A DNA stretch of 64,000 nucleotides from CAWDVK01 sp963805715 (GCA_963805715.1 CAWDVK010000004.1:372001-436000); one strand, 5' to 3'; counted from the first letter of the stretch, positions 1 to 9,002 are shown. Program-made: numbers and translations. The notes: generated by a model from the sequence alone, not told the origin.

Positions 1-555
1 CTGCAGTGCATGGCGATCGAGGTGGGCCGTGACCTGGCCGGGCTGGACGGCGCCAACAGCGCGGAATTCGACCCGGACACGCCGCATCCGGTGATCGCCA
101 CGATGGCGGACCAGGAGGACGTGGTCGCGGGCGAGCGGGATATGGGCGGCACGATGCGGCTCGGCCTGTACCCGGCCGTCCTGGCCGAGGGCAGCCTGGT
201 CCGCGAGCTGTACCAGGCCGAGATCGTGCAGGAGCGGCACCGGCACCGGTATGAGATCAACAACTCCTACCGGGCCATGCTGGAAGGGGCCGGGCTGGTC
301 TGCTCGGGCCTGTCACCGGACGGGCGGCTGGTGGAGTTCGTCGAGCTGCCGCGCAGCGCGCACCCGTTCTTCGTGGCGACCCAGGCGCACCCCGAGTTCC
401 TGTCTCGCCCGACCCGCCCGCATCCGCTGTTCAGCGGGCTGGTGGCGGCAGCGCTTGAGCGCTCCCGCGCCGTGCCTGCGGCTGCCGAGGCGGCGGCCGG
501 CGGCGGGCTGCGGCCCGCGGCTGCGGCCCGGGCCGGCGCGCGCTGGGATGCCTGA
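1..555 (+). CDS. pyrG: CTP synthase, C-terminal part (5' end outside window)
   Basis: Only the glutamine amidotransferase half of CTP synthase is present. The full enzyme makes CTP from UTP, ATP and glutamine in the cytoplasm. The window opens inside the nucleophile elbow (LQCMAIE), so the catalytic Cys is codon 3 (bases 7-9). The His/Glu of the triad are in AHPEF near codons 130-132. The start lies upstream of base 1. The last 8 bases overlap the start of the NUDIX gene (ATG at 548), so the two are translationally coupled. The Ala-rich tail after about residue 150 is an unremarkable C-terminal extension. Confidence 0.95.
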   Translation: MQCMAIEVGRDLAGLDGANSAEFDPDTPHPVIATMADQEDVVAGERDMGGTMRLGLYPAVLAEGSLVRELYQAEIVQERHRHRYEINNSYRAMLEGAGLVCSGLSPDGRLVEFVELPRSAHPFFVATQAHPEFLSRPTRPHPLFSGLVAAALERSRAVPAAAEAAAGGGLRPAAAARAGARWDA

Positions 556-1279
556 GCAGGTGTCCCGGGGGGACGGCGGCGACAGCCAGGCGGCCCGGCC
601 CGCCGGGGCCCGGGTCGTGTTCCCGGACGGCCCGGCCGATTCCGTGCCCGCCGGCGCGGAGCTTCGCGACATCGCGCAGCGCTGGCCGGTCACCGCGACA
701 GCCGAGATAGCGCGGGCCCGGATCGTCAATATTCGCTCCGATACGGTGCAGATGCCGGACGGCAGCGAGGCCGCCCGTGAGGTCGTGGAGCACCCCGGCG
801 CGGTGGCCGTGCTGGCCCTGGACGACGCGGACCGGGTCCTGCTGATCCGGCAGTACCGGCACCCCGTCGCCGCCCTGCTCTGGGAGATCCCGGCCGGCCT
901 GCGCGACGTTCCGGGCGAGCCCGCGCAGGTCACTGCCGAGCGGGAGCTGCTGGAGGAGACCGGCTACCGGGCGGCGGACTGGCGGGTCCTCGCTGACTTC
1001 TTCACCTCGCCCGGATTCAGCACCGAGCGGCTGCGGATCTTCCTGGCCCGCCGGCTGACGGCTGTCCCGGCCGCCGAGCGACAATACGTACCAGAGCACG
1101 AGGAGGCTCAGCTGGCCCTGGCCTGGGTGCCGCTGGATACCGCCGTCCGCGCCTTCCTGGCGGGCGACATGCATAACGGCGTGGCCGCGGTGGGTATCTT
1201 GTCCGCGTATGTCGCTCGCCAGGACGCCCGCGGCGGGTTCGAGGCTCTGCGCCCCGCACATGCCCCGGAGCTGCCGTGA
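548..1279 (+). CDS. NUDIX hydrolase, ADP-ribose pyrophosphatase type
   Basis: The 243-residue protein has a NUDIX box at roughly residues 117-140, with the expected Gly, then Glu, REL-EE-GY. It is followed by a C-terminal part typical of ADP-ribose pyrophosphatases, which cleave ADP-ribose to AMP and ribose 5-phosphate using Mg ions. The ATG at 548 overlaps the pyrG stop and fits the family N-terminus. An in-frame extension reaching back to 251 only repeats pyrG sequence in another frame. pyrG followed by a NUDIX gene is a common actinobacterial order (mycobacteria, streptomycetes). The substrate is inferred from family and context. Confidence 0.9.
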   Translation: MPEQVSRGDGGDSQAARPAGARVVFPDGPADSVPAGAELRDIAQRWPVTATAEIARARIVNIRSDTVQMPDGSEAAREVVEHPGAVAVLALDDADRVLLIRQYRHPVAALLWEIPAGLRDVPGEPAQVTAERELLEETGYRAADWRVLADFFTSPGFSTERLRIFLARRLTAVPAAERQYVPEHEEAQLALAWVPLDTAVRAFLAGDMHNGVAAVGILSAYVARQDARGGFEALRPAHAPELP

Positions 1280-1359
1280 CTTTAGCGGCACGGGCGTGGG
1301 ATGGTGAGCCCGCCTGGTAATGAGGCCAGGCGGGAGTGGCGCAGAGGAAGGACATACCC

Positions 1360-2475
1360 ATGAAGGTCGGCGTTCCCAAGGAAGTCAAGAATCACGAGTA
1401 CCGGGTTGCGATCACGCCGGCCGGAGTGCACGAGCTGGTGCGAGGCGGCCACGAGGTCTTCGTCCAGCAGGACGCCGGCACGGGGTCCTCCATACCGGAC
1501 GCTGATTTCGTGGCGGCGGGCGCCGCCATCCTGCCGGCGGCCGACGACGTGTGGCAGGCCGGTGACCTGATCCTCAAGGTCAAGGAGCCGGTGGCCGAGG
1601 AGTACCACCGGATGCGCAAAGACCAGGTGCTCTTCACCTATCTGCACCTGGCTGCCTCCCGTGAGTGCACGACGGCGCTGCTGGGGTCCGGCATCACCGC
1701 GATCGCCTACGAGACCGTGCAGCTGCCGGACAGCCTGCTCCCGCTGCTCGCGCCGATGTCGGAGGTGGCCGGGCGGATGGCGCCTCAGGTGGGCGCCCAC
1801 CACCTGCAGCGGGACGGCGGCGGCCGCGGCGTCCTGATGGGCGGCGTGTCGGGCGTGTACGCGGCCAAGGTCGTCGTGCTGGGCGCGGGCGTCTCGGGCA
1901 TGAACGCCGCGGCGATCGCCCTCGGCATGCAGGCTGAGGTGCTGCTGATCGACAAGAACGTCTCCCGGCTGCGCCAGGCGGACGCGATCTACCAGGGGCA
2001 CTGCCAGACGGTGGCCTCCAACGCCTACGAGATCGAGCGCGCGGTGATCGACGCGGACTTGGTCATCGGCGCGGTGCTGGTGCCCGGCGCCAAGGCGCCC
2101 ACCCTGATCTCCAACGAGCTGGTGTCCAGGATGAAGCCCGGCTCGGTCCTGGTGGACATCTCGATCGACCAGGGCGGCACCTTCGAGGACTCCCGGCCCA
2201 CCACGCACGCTGACCCGATCTACCGGGTGCATGACTCGGTGTTCTACTGCGTCGCGAACATGCCGGGCGCCGTGCCGCACACGTCCACCTATGCCCTGAC
2301 CAACGTAACGCTGCCGTATGTTGTCGAGATCGCTAATCGGGGCTGGCGCGAGGCCCTGCGGCGTGACCCGTCCTTCGCGCTCGGCCTGAATACCCATGAG
2401 GGCTCGGTAACCTGCCAGCCGGTCGCCGAGGCGCACGGCTTGCCCAGCATGCCCCTGGCGGAGGTGCTCAGCTGA
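1360..2475 (+). CDS. ald: Alanine dehydrogenase
   Basis: The 371-residue product has the usual length of NAD-dependent L-alanine dehydrogenase, which interconverts alanine with pyruvate and ammonium. The substrate residues known for the family are in place: Arg15, Lys75 and His96. A Rossmann GAGVSG motif starts near residue 174. The ATG at 1360 is preceded by AGAGGAAGGA at about 1343-1352. An in-frame ATG at 1336 lacks a site and is unlikely. The gene sits between the NUDIX gene and xerD, as in some streptomycetes, and xerD starts 8 bases after its stop. Confidence 0.95.
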   Translation: MKVGVPKEVKNHEYRVAITPAGVHELVRGGHEVFVQQDAGTGSSIPDADFVAAGAAILPAADDVWQAGDLILKVKEPVAEEYHRMRKDQVLFTYLHLAASRECTTALLGSGITAIAYETVQLPDSLLPLLAPMSEVAGRMAPQVGAHHLQRDGGGRGVLMGGVSGVYAAKVVVLGAGVSGMNAAAIALGMQAEVLLIDKNVSRLRQADAIYQGHCQTVASNAYEIERAVIDADLVIGAVLVPGAKAPTLISNELVSRMKPGSVLVDISIDQGGTFEDSRPTTHADPIYRVHDSVFYCVANMPGAVPHTSTYALTNVTLPYVVEIANRGWREALRRDPSFALGLNTHEGSVTCQPVAEAHGLPSMPLAEVLS

Positions 2476-2483
2476 CCAACAGC

Positions 2484-3581
2484 GTGGCCGGCGCCATCCG
2501 GCGCTACCTGGACCACCTCACCGTGGAGCGGGGCCTGGCCCCGCACACGCTGGAGGCGTATCAGCGCGACCTGCAGCGCTACGCGGCGACGCTGGCTGCG
2601 GGCGGCCGGGCTGATATCGGCTCCGTCACCACCCAGGACGTGGCCGACTACCTGGCCGGGCTGCGCGAGGGCGACGCGGATCATCCGCCGCTCGCGGCCA
2701 GCTCGGCCGGGCGGGCGGTGGTCGCCGTCCGGGGGCTGCACGTGTTCGCGCTGGCCGAGGGCCTGGCCGAGACCGACCCGGCCCGGCTGGTGCGCCCTCC
2801 CGCGCCGCCGCGGCGGCTGCCGCGGGCCATCTCCATCCCGGACGTCGAGCGGCTGCTGGAGGCTGCCGGAGGCGGCCTGGCCGGCCCTGGCGGCACCAAC
2901 GGCACTGACGGCACCAACGGCACTGACGGCGACGGCGCGGCGACCGGGACGCGGAGCGCGGGCGGCGTCCCGGCGGCCGGCGGCGGGCCGGATCCGCGGC
3001 CCGCTGCGGCCGGAGCGGTCAGAGCGGGCGAGAGCCCGGCGGCGCTGCGCGACCGCGCCCTGCTGGAACTGCTCTACGGCACCGGCGCGCGGATCTCGGA
3101 AGCGGTCGGCCTCGACATCGATGACCTGGACCTGGCCGGGGAGTGGCGGACGGCTACGGTTCCGGCCACCGTCCGGCTGGCCGGCAAGGGCGGCAAGCAG
3201 CGGATCGTGCCGGTGGGCAGCTACGCCCGGCAGGCACTGGAGGCCTACCTGATCAGGGCCCGGCCCAGCCTGGCCAGGGCTGCCCGGCACGGCCCGCCCA
3301 GCCATGCCGTGTTCCTGAACGCCCGCGGCGGCCGGCTGACGCGCCAGGGCGCATGGGGCGCGCTGCACGCCGCGGCGGCCAGGGCCGGGCTGCCCGCGGT
3401 CTCCCCGCACACCCTGCGGCATTCCTTCGCGACCCACCTGCTGGACGGCGGCGCCGATGTCCGGGTGGTTCAGGAACTGCTCGGTCATGCCTCCGTGACG
3501 ACCACCCAGGTCTACACGCTGGTGACCGTGGACAAGCTGCGCGAGGTGTATGCGGCGTCCCATCCGCGCGCCCTGGGCTAG
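2484..3581 (+). CDS. xerD: Tyrosine recombinase XerD, with low-complexity insert
   Basis: XerD with XerC resolves chromosome dimers at dif. The N-terminal SAM-like core-binding domain spans residues 5-100. The catalytic domain has Arg203 (TGARISEAVGLD), the beta-hairpin Lys in GKGGKQRIV, then HTLRHSFATHLL, GHASVTTTQVY and the Tyr nucleophile, so it looks active. At 365 residues it is about 60 longer than usual. The excess is a Gly/Thr/Asn/Asp- then Ala/Gly-rich insert at about residues 131-180, built on a 12-24 base repeat at 2888-2932 and lying between the two domains. The GTG at 2484 is the likely start, 8 bases after ald. Confidence 0.93.
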   Translation: MAGAIRRYLDHLTVERGLAPHTLEAYQRDLQRYAATLAAGGRADIGSVTTQDVADYLAGLREGDADHPPLAASSAGRAVVAVRGLHVFALAEGLAETDPARLVRPPAPPRRLPRAISIPDVERLLEAAGGGLAGPGGTNGTDGTNGTDGDGAATGTRSAGGVPAAGGGPDPRPAAAGAVRAGESPAALRDRALLELLYGTGARISEAVGLDIDDLDLAGEWRTATVPATVRLAGKGGKQRIVPVGSYARQALEAYLIRARPSLARAARHGPPSHAVFLNARGGRLTRQGAWGALHAAAARAGLPAVSPHTLRHSFATHLLDGGADVRVVQELLGHASVTTTQVYTLVTVDKLREVYAASHPRALG

Positions 3582-3802
3582 CCGGATCCCCGGACAAGCC
3601 TGATGCCCTTCGTGAGCGGATGCCCTCGGTGACCCGGTCCCCTCCGCTAGGATGATGCCCCGGCTGGCCGGATGAGCAGAATGCCGGCCTGACAGCCATT
3701 TCCGCGCAAACGGTGAGTCGGCTTGCCGCCAGTGGTCACAGGCCCTAGGTTCGGGTTCCAGCAGCTGCATTTCTCCGCGGCTGCCGGGGAGGTGCAGTAA
3801 CT

Positions 3803-4705
3803 GTGGCAGCGTCCCGGACGTTGGAGATCAGGCCCGGCGCGCTTGGTCCCACCGGTCGGCCACTACCGGCTTTTCCCGACCCCGAGCCGCTGCTGGCCCA
3901 CGGCCCCGCGCGGATCGTGGCTGTCTGCAATCAGAAGGGTGGCGTCGGCAAGACCACGACGACCATCAACCTGGGCGCGGCGCTGGCGGAGCAGGGGCGG
4001 CGGGTGCTGCTGGTCGACTTCGACCCGCAGGGCGCCCTGTCGGTGGGCCTGGGCATCCAGCCGCACGAGCTGGACGCCACCATCTACAACCTGCTGATGG
4101 AGCGCAGCCTGACGCCGCAGGATGTGCTGTTCAAGACGAGCGTTGACGGCATGGACCTGCTGCCGAGCAACATCGACCTGTCTGGTGCCGAGGTCCAGCT
4201 AGTGCACGAGGTCGGCCGGGAGTTCGTGCTCGGCCGGGTGCTGCAGCCCATCGTGCCCGACTACGACGTGATCATGATCGACTGCCAGCCATCCCTGGGG
4301 CTGCTCACGGTCAACGCGCTGGCCTGCTCGGATGGCGTGATCGTGCCGCTGGAATGCGAGTATTTCGCGCTCCGCGGCGTCGCGCTGCTGATGGAGACCA
4401 TCGACAAGGTGCAGAGCAGGCTGAGCCCGAAGCTGGCCATCGACGGCCTGCTGGCGACGATGTACGATTCGCGCACGCTGCACACCCGCGAGGTGCTGTC
4501 CGGTGTCGTGGAGGGCTTCGGCGACAAGGTCTTTCACACGGTGATCAGCCGGACCGTGCGATTCCCTGACGCCACCGTGGCGGGCGAGCCGATTACCCGC
4601 TTCGACCCGATGAGTAATGGCGCGAGTTCGTACCGGGAACTCGCCAAGGAGGTACTTGACCGGTGGCGCCAGGGCGTCCCCGCGGGTCCGGTTCGCGGCG
4701 GGTAA
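3803..4705 (+). CDS. ParA/Soj-type chromosome partitioning ATPase
   Basis: This is a 300-residue deviant-Walker ATPase. The P-loop KGGVGKTTTT begins near residue 46, with a switch region VDFDPQGALS and a Walker B-like MIDCQPSLGLLTVNAL. Such ATPases polymerise or dimerise on DNA and move a partner-bound cargo. The GTG at 3803 follows a GGGGAGG site (3786-3792). No parB follows. Instead a small RHH-like gene begins 2 bases after the stop, then scpA and scpB. This is the second, scpAB-linked ParA of actinobacteria rather than the origin-proximal parAB pair. Its exact partner is not shown by sequence. Confidence 0.9.
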   Translation: MAASRTLEIRPGALGPTGRPLPAFPDPEPLLAHGPARIVAVCNQKGGVGKTTTTINLGAALAEQGRRVLLVDFDPQGALSVGLGIQPHELDATIYNLLMERSLTPQDVLFKTSVDGMDLLPSNIDLSGAEVQLVHEVGREFVLGRVLQPIVPDYDVIMIDCQPSLGLLTVNALACSDGVIVPLECEYFALRGVALLMETIDKVQSRLSPKLAIDGLLATMYDSRTLHTREVLSGVVEGFGDKVFHTVISRTVRFPDATVAGEPITRFDPMSNGASSYRELAKEVLDRWRQGVPAGPVRGG

Positions 4706-4707
4706 GA

Positions 4708-4989
4708 ATGCCAGGAGTCGCTGAGCTCCTGCGCCCGGCGTCCCGGAGCCCTGCGGACGAGGAACAGCGGCAGGCCAGCGGCAGGGAACGTCATCCTCAG
4801 AAGATCACCGTCTACATGTCCGGCGTGGAGCTGATGGACCTCGAGCGGGCCAGGCTCGCCCTGCGGGGCTACGGCATCGCCGTCGACCGGGGCAGGATCG
4901 TCCGCGAGGCGCTGGCCATCCTGCTGGCCGACCTGGACGCCGGAGGAGAGAAGAGCCTGGTGGCTAGGCGGCTGCGCGACGGCGAATGA
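4708..4989 (+). CDS. Small ribbon-helix-helix-like protein next to ParA
   Basis: The 93-residue product has a disordered first third. Then KITVYMSGVEL is followed by an amphipathic ERARLALRGYGIAVDRGRIVREALAILL stretch (quoted in parts in the findings). A beta-strand of alternating residues followed by two helices is the pattern of Arc/MetJ ribbon-helix-helix DNA-binding domains. It starts 2 bases after parA and ends 60 bases before scpA, so it is probably translated with them. Small RHH proteins act as centromere-binding partners of ParA on plasmids. That role here is inference. No signal peptide or membrane segment is seen. Confidence 0.7.
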   Translation: MPGVAELLRPASRSPADEEQRQASGRERHPQKITVYMSGVELMDLERARLALRGYGIAVDRGRIVREALAILLADLDAGGEKSLVARRLRDGE

Positions 4990-5049
4990 TCAGCTGCCGG
5001 GCCGGCGGCGGCCCGCATCGGATAGCGTCGTGCCCGGAGGACGGCCACG

Positions 5050-5970
5050 GTGCGAGAGCGCGGACAGCGGACCGGCGAAATGACGATCATGGCAACCGGC
5101 GAATCTGGCGAGACCGTGCAGGCTGACGCGGTCCGTGCGGGCCCCGTGCGGGATGGCCCCGCGCAGGAGGGCACCGCCCGGCCGGAGGCCGCCGCCGGCT
5201 TTGAAGTCCACCTGGACGTCTTCGAGGGGCCGTTCGACCTGCTGCTGGCCCTGATCTCCAAGCACAAGCTCGATATCACCGAGATCGCGCTGTCCAGCGT
5301 GACCGATGAGTTCATCGCCCATATCCGGGCCCTGGCCGACGGCTGGGACCTGGATCAGGCCAGTTATTTCCTGGTCGTCGCCGCGACGCTGCTCGACCTC
5401 AAGGCGGCCAGGCTGCTTCCGGCGGGCGAGGTGGACGATGAGGAGGACCTCGCGCTGCTGGAGGCCAGGGACCTGCTCTTCGCCCGGCTGCTGCAGTACC
5501 GCGCGTACAAGGAGGCGGCCGCCTTCCTGGCCGGCCAGCTGGCCGCGGCGGCCAAGCGGTTCCCGCGGCGGGTGCCGATGGAGCCGCAGTTCGCTGACCT
5601 GCTGCCGGAGGTGCTCCTCGGGCTCGGCCCGGCCGAGTTCGCGGCCATCGCGGCCCGCGCGCTGACGCCGCGCCAGCCGCCGACCGTGTCGACGGCTCAC
5701 CTGCATGTCCCGCGGACGAGCGTGCGCGAGCAGGCTGAGATAATCAGCGGGCGGCTGCGGCAGCTCGGGCGCGCCACGTTCCGGCAGCTCGTCGCGGACT
5801 GCGCGGGGACGTATGAGGTCGTCGCCCGGTTCCTGGCCGTGCTGGACCTGCACCGCGACGGCCGAGTCTCGCTCGACCAGGCAGCGCCGCTGACTGATCT
5901 CTACGTGACCTGGGCAGGCGGGGACGGCTCGACCGGGGCCGCCGGCCAGGCCGACAAGGAAGACGAGTAG
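5050..5970 (+). CDS. scpA: Segregation and condensation protein A
   Basis: ScpA is the kleisin subunit that bridges the two SMC heads with ScpB in the condensin complex. The core begins near residue 51 with the diagnostic FEVHLDVFEGPFDLLL-type motif, followed by ISKHKLDITEIALSSVTDEF and a C-terminal winged helix. The 306-residue length includes an Ala/Pro-rich N-terminal tail. The GTG at 5050 has GGAGGA at 5036-5041. ATGs at 5080 and 5089 are possible later starts. It is followed after 3 bases by scpB. Confidence 0.93.
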   Translation: MRERGQRTGEMTIMATGESGETVQADAVRAGPVRDGPAQEGTARPEAAAGFEVHLDVFEGPFDLLLALISKHKLDITEIALSSVTDEFIAHIRALADGWDLDQASYFLVVAATLLDLKAARLLPAGEVDDEEDLALLEARDLLFARLLQYRAYKEAAAFLAGQLAAAAKRFPRRVPMEPQFADLLPEVLLGLGPAEFAAIAARALTPRQPPTVSTAHLHVPRTSVREQAEIISGRLRQLGRATFRQLVADCAGTYEVVARFLAVLDLHRDGRVSLDQAAPLTDLYVTWAGGDGSTGAAGQADKEDE

Positions 5971-5973
5971 GAC

Positions 5974-6597
5974 ATGCCCAACGAATCGCCCGCCCCGCCC
6001 GGCGCCGCCGCTGACCCGGCGCCCGGGCCGGCCGTGCCGGAGCCCGGCCTGCGCGCGAGCCTGGAGGCGATCCTGCTGGTCGCCGATGAGCCGGTATCCG
6101 AGCTCGTGCTGGCCCAGATCCTGGAGTACCCCGCCGGGGAGGTCAGCGCCGCGCTGCGGGAGCTGGCCGCCGCTTACACGGCTGAGCAGCGCGGCTTTGA
6201 CCTGCGCGAGGTGGCGGGCGGCTGGCGGTACTACACGCGGGCCGAGTACGCGGCGGTGGTGGAGCGGTTCGTCAGCGACGGCCAGGAGGTCAGGCTGACC
6301 CAGGCCGCCCTGGAGACGCTCGCCGTCGTGGCGTACCGGCAGCCGGTCAGCCGGGCCCGGGTATCAGCCGTCCGCGGGGTTAACTGCGACGGCGTGATGC
6401 GGACGCTGGTCCTGCGCGGCCTGGTGGCGGAGGCAGGAACCGACGCCGAGACCGGTGCCGTCCTGTTCGCGACCACGTCGTACTTTCTGGAGCGACTCGG
6501 CCTCAGCGGCCTGGCGGACCTACCGGATCTCGCCCCGCTGCTGCCGGACCTGCCCGACGACGAACAGGACCTGAGCCATGAGCATGCGGGGCTCTAG
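5974..6597 (+). CDS. scpB: Segregation and condensation protein B
   Basis: The 207-residue protein has the two winged-helix domains of ScpB, which dimerises and binds ScpA in SMC-ScpAB. Recognisable family stretches are LEAILLVADEPV, the RGFDLREVAGGWRYYTR strand and QAALETLAVVAYRQPVSR. The ATG at 5974 lies 3 bases after the scpA stop, and the 3' end overlaps the next gene by 20 bases. This is tight coupling typical of the locus. Confidence 0.94.
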   Translation: MPNESPAPPGAAADPAPGPAVPEPGLRASLEAILLVADEPVSELVLAQILEYPAGEVSAALRELAAAYTAEQRGFDLREVAGGWRYYTRAEYAAVVERFVSDGQEVRLTQAALETLAVVAYRQPVSRARVSAVRGVNCDGVMRTLVLRGLVAEAGTDAETGAVLFATTSYFLERLGLSGLADLPDLAPLLPDLPDDEQDLSHEHAGL

Positions 6598-7450
6598 CCG
6601 CGCGGGCGGGGGCGTCCCTCGCAGCGCCGGCCGCAGCCGCCGCGGCGCGGAGGAGACCCGCCAGCCGGCCGGCGACGAGGACGAGCCGGCCGCCGATGCG
6701 GACCGGGACTCGCTCACCGATGTCCCCGGCGGCGTCCGGCTGCAGAAGGTGCTCGCGGCGGCGGGGGTGGCTAGCCGCCGCCGCTGCGAGGAGCTGATCG
6801 GCGAGGGCAGGGTCGAGGTCGACGGCGAGATCGTCCGCAGGTTCGGGGCCAGGGTCGACCCGCAGCGCCAGGTCATCAGGGTGGACGGCAAGCGCATCCC
6901 GGCCAGCGAGGACCTGGTGTATCTCGCCCTGAACAAGCCGCCGGGCGTGCTCACCACGATGTCGGACAGCCGTGGCCGCCCGACGATCGCGGACCTGGTC
7001 GGTGACCGGACCGAGCGGCTCTTCCACGTGGGCAGGCTGGACTACGACACCGAAGGGCTGATGCTGCTGACGAACGACGGGGAGCTGGCGCACCGGCTGG
7101 CGCACCCCCGTTACGGAGTGCTGAAGACCTACCTGGCGGACGTCGCCGGGCCGCTGCCGCGGGATCTGGCCCGGCAGCTCATCACCGGTGTACAGCTGGA
7201 CGACGGCGTGGCCAGCGCTGACGGGTTCCGGGTGGTGGAGCGGGCCGGCTCGCGGGCGCTGGTGGAGGTCACGCTGCACGAGGGCCGCAAGCACATCGTG
7301 CGGCGGATGCTCGCCGCGGCCGGCACCCCGGTCAGCCGCCTGGTCCGCACCCAGGTGGGCCCGGTGACCCTCGGCTCGCTGCGGCCCGGCGCCATCCGGC
7401 GCCTGACGACGAAGGAAGTCGGCGATCTCTACGCGGCCGTCGGCCTCTAG
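6578..7450 (+). CDS. Ribosomal large subunit pseudouridine synthase (RluB/RsuA family)
   Basis: An N-terminal disordered Arg/Gly/Asp-rich tail of about 48 residues leads into an S4 RNA-binding domain (VRLQKVLAAAGVASRRRCEE). The catalytic domain follows, with its Asp in GRLDYDTEGL near residue 153. Members isomerise uridines in 23S or 16S rRNA. The scpB-linked actinobacterial member is usually called RluB, though the target uridine cannot be read from sequence. The start overlaps the end of scpB. An alternative ATG is 6 bases downstream. Confidence 0.9.
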   Translation: MSMRGSSRAGGGVPRSAGRSRRGAEETRQPAGDEDEPAADADRDSLTDVPGGVRLQKVLAAAGVASRRRCEELIGEGRVEVDGEIVRRFGARVDPQRQVIRVDGKRIPASEDLVYLALNKPPGVLTTMSDSRGRPTIADLVGDRTERLFHVGRLDYDTEGLMLLTNDGELAHRLAHPRYGVLKTYLADVAGPLPRDLARQLITGVQLDDGVASADGFRVVERAGSRALVEVTLHEGRKHIVRRMLAAAGTPVSRLVRTQVGPVTLGSLRPGAIRRLTTKEVGDLYAAVGL

Positions 7451-7506
7451 CTAGGCTAGGCAGCCCGGCAGCATGACAGGCAGCATGTCCGCAGAAAGGG
7501 GGGACC

Positions 7507-7869
7507 GTGGCGGTCAGGGCAGTGCGCGGCGCCATCCAGGTCGAGGCCAATGAGCGCGCGGCGATCCTGGCGGGCACCTCGGAGCTGGTGACTGAGGTCA
7601 TGGCCAGGAACAAGCTGGCGCCCGACGACGTGATCAGCGTCATCTTCAGCGCCACCACCGATCTCAACGCCGAGTTCCCGGCGCTGGCGGCCCGCAAGCT
7701 CGGCTTCCAGGAAGTGCCGCTGCTGTGCTGCACGGAGATCGACGTGCCCGGCGCGATGCCGCGGGTGGTCCGGCTGATGATGCACGTCGACACCGAGCTG
7801 CCGCGCAGCGCGCTGCAGCATGCCTACCTGCGGGGCGCGGTGGCGCTGCGGCTGGACATCGCGCAGTGA
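7507..7869 (+). CDS. aroH: Chorismate mutase, AroH class
   Basis: This 120-residue monofunctional chorismate mutase of the Bacillus AroH type converts chorismate to prephenate. Active-site residues known for the class are visible: Arg7, the CCTEID segment carrying the Glu and Cys, PRVVRLM carrying the Arg, and the Tyr in HAYLRGA. The GTG at 7507 is preceded by AAAGGGGGGA. The stop overlaps the next gene's GTG, and that gene uses prephenate, so substrate flow and translation are coupled. Confidence 0.93.
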   Translation: MAVRAVRGAIQVEANERAAILAGTSELVTEVMARNKLAPDDVISVIFSATTDLNAEFPALAARKLGFQEVPLLCCTEIDVPGAMPRVVRLMMHVDTELPRSALQHAYLRGAVALRLDIAQ

Positions 7870-8992
7870 GCTCAGTGCGGCGGCCGGAGGCGGCCCGGCC
7901 TGCGGTCCCGGCCCGGGTGGCGGTCATCGGGGCGGGGCTGATCGGCACGTCCGTGGCGCTCGCGCTGCGCGAGCGCGGGGCATCGGTGTGGCTGGCCGAT
8001 CAGGATCCGGCCGCCGCGCGGCTGGCCGAGCACATCGGGCCGGCCGCGTGCTGCCCGCGGCCGGGGTGCCGGGCGGCCCGGCCGACATCGCGGTCCTGGC
8101 CGTCCCGCCGGCCGCGGTCGCGCCGGAGCTGGCCCGCTGGCAGCAGCGTGAGCTGGCCCGCTGCTACACCGACGTGGCCAGCGTCAAGGAACTGCCGCTG
8201 GCCCAGGCCCGGCGGGCGGGCTGCGACCTGGCCAGCTTCGTGGCCGGGCACCCGCTGTCCGGACGTGAGCGGTCCGGCCCGGCTGCCGCGCGCGCTGACC
8301 TGTTCCTCGGCCGGACCTGGGTGATCTGCCCGTCGGCCGAGAGCTCGCCCGATGCCGTCGCGGCTGTGACCGCGCTGGTGGCGGCCTGCGGCGCCCAGCT
8401 CGCCGCGATGTCAGCGGCCGAGCACGACCGTTGCGCGGCGCTGGTCTCGCACGTGCCGCATCTGCTCGCGGTCGCCATGGCGAGCAGGCTGGAGCAGGCC
8501 CCCGACGCCGCGCTCGCGCTGGCCGGCCAGGGCGTGCGGGACGTGACCAGGATCGCCGCCTCTGATCCGGCGCTGTGGACGCAGATCCTCGGCGCCAACG
8601 CCGGCCCGGTGGCGGAGATGCTGGAGCAGCTGGCCACCGAGCTGGCGGGCGCTGCTGCCGCGCTGACCGGCCTGAGCGAGGGCGACGACGCCGGCCGCAA
8701 GCAGCTGATCGACCTGCTGGAGCGGGGCAATGCGGGCGTAGCGCGGATTCCCGGCAAACGAGGCGGCCCGGCGCCGGACTACACGATCGTGCAGGTGGTC
8801 ATCCCGGATCAGCCCGGTGAGCTGGCCAGGCTCTTCCAGGCGGCGGGGGAGGCCGGCATCAACATCGAGGACGTGGCCATCGAGCACTCGCCGGGCCTGC
8901 CGGCCGGCGTCGCCGAGCTCTCGGTGCGCCCGGAGGCGGCTACCCGGCTGACCGATGCGCTGGCGGCCGGGGGATGGCCAGTTCGCCGGTAA
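7866..8992 (+). pseudogene. tyrA: Prephenate dehydrogenase with one frameshift
   Basis: Two reading frames together make a complete prephenate dehydrogenase. The GTG at 7866 opens the Rossmann N-terminus (VAVIGAGLIGTSVALALRE) up to about 8039. The remainder (GGPADIAVLAVPP, GHPLSG, the helical domain and a C-terminal ACT domain starting near 8779, DYTIVQVVIPDQPGE) runs in the -1 frame to 8992. One extra G in the GGG at 8037-8039 would join them as EHIGAGRVLPAAG. Prephenate plus NAD gives 4-hydroxyphenylpyruvate for tyrosine. Both sides of the shift look under full constraint, so either the break is very recent or the base is missing from the assembly. Confidence 0.85.
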
Positions 8993-9002
8993 GATCACCG
9001 TC

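Noticed and set aside
8030..8050. Programmed -1 frameshift in tyrA
   Set aside because: There is no X-XXY-YYZ slippery heptamer in frame and no reason for regulated frameshifting in this enzyme. A missing G is simpler.
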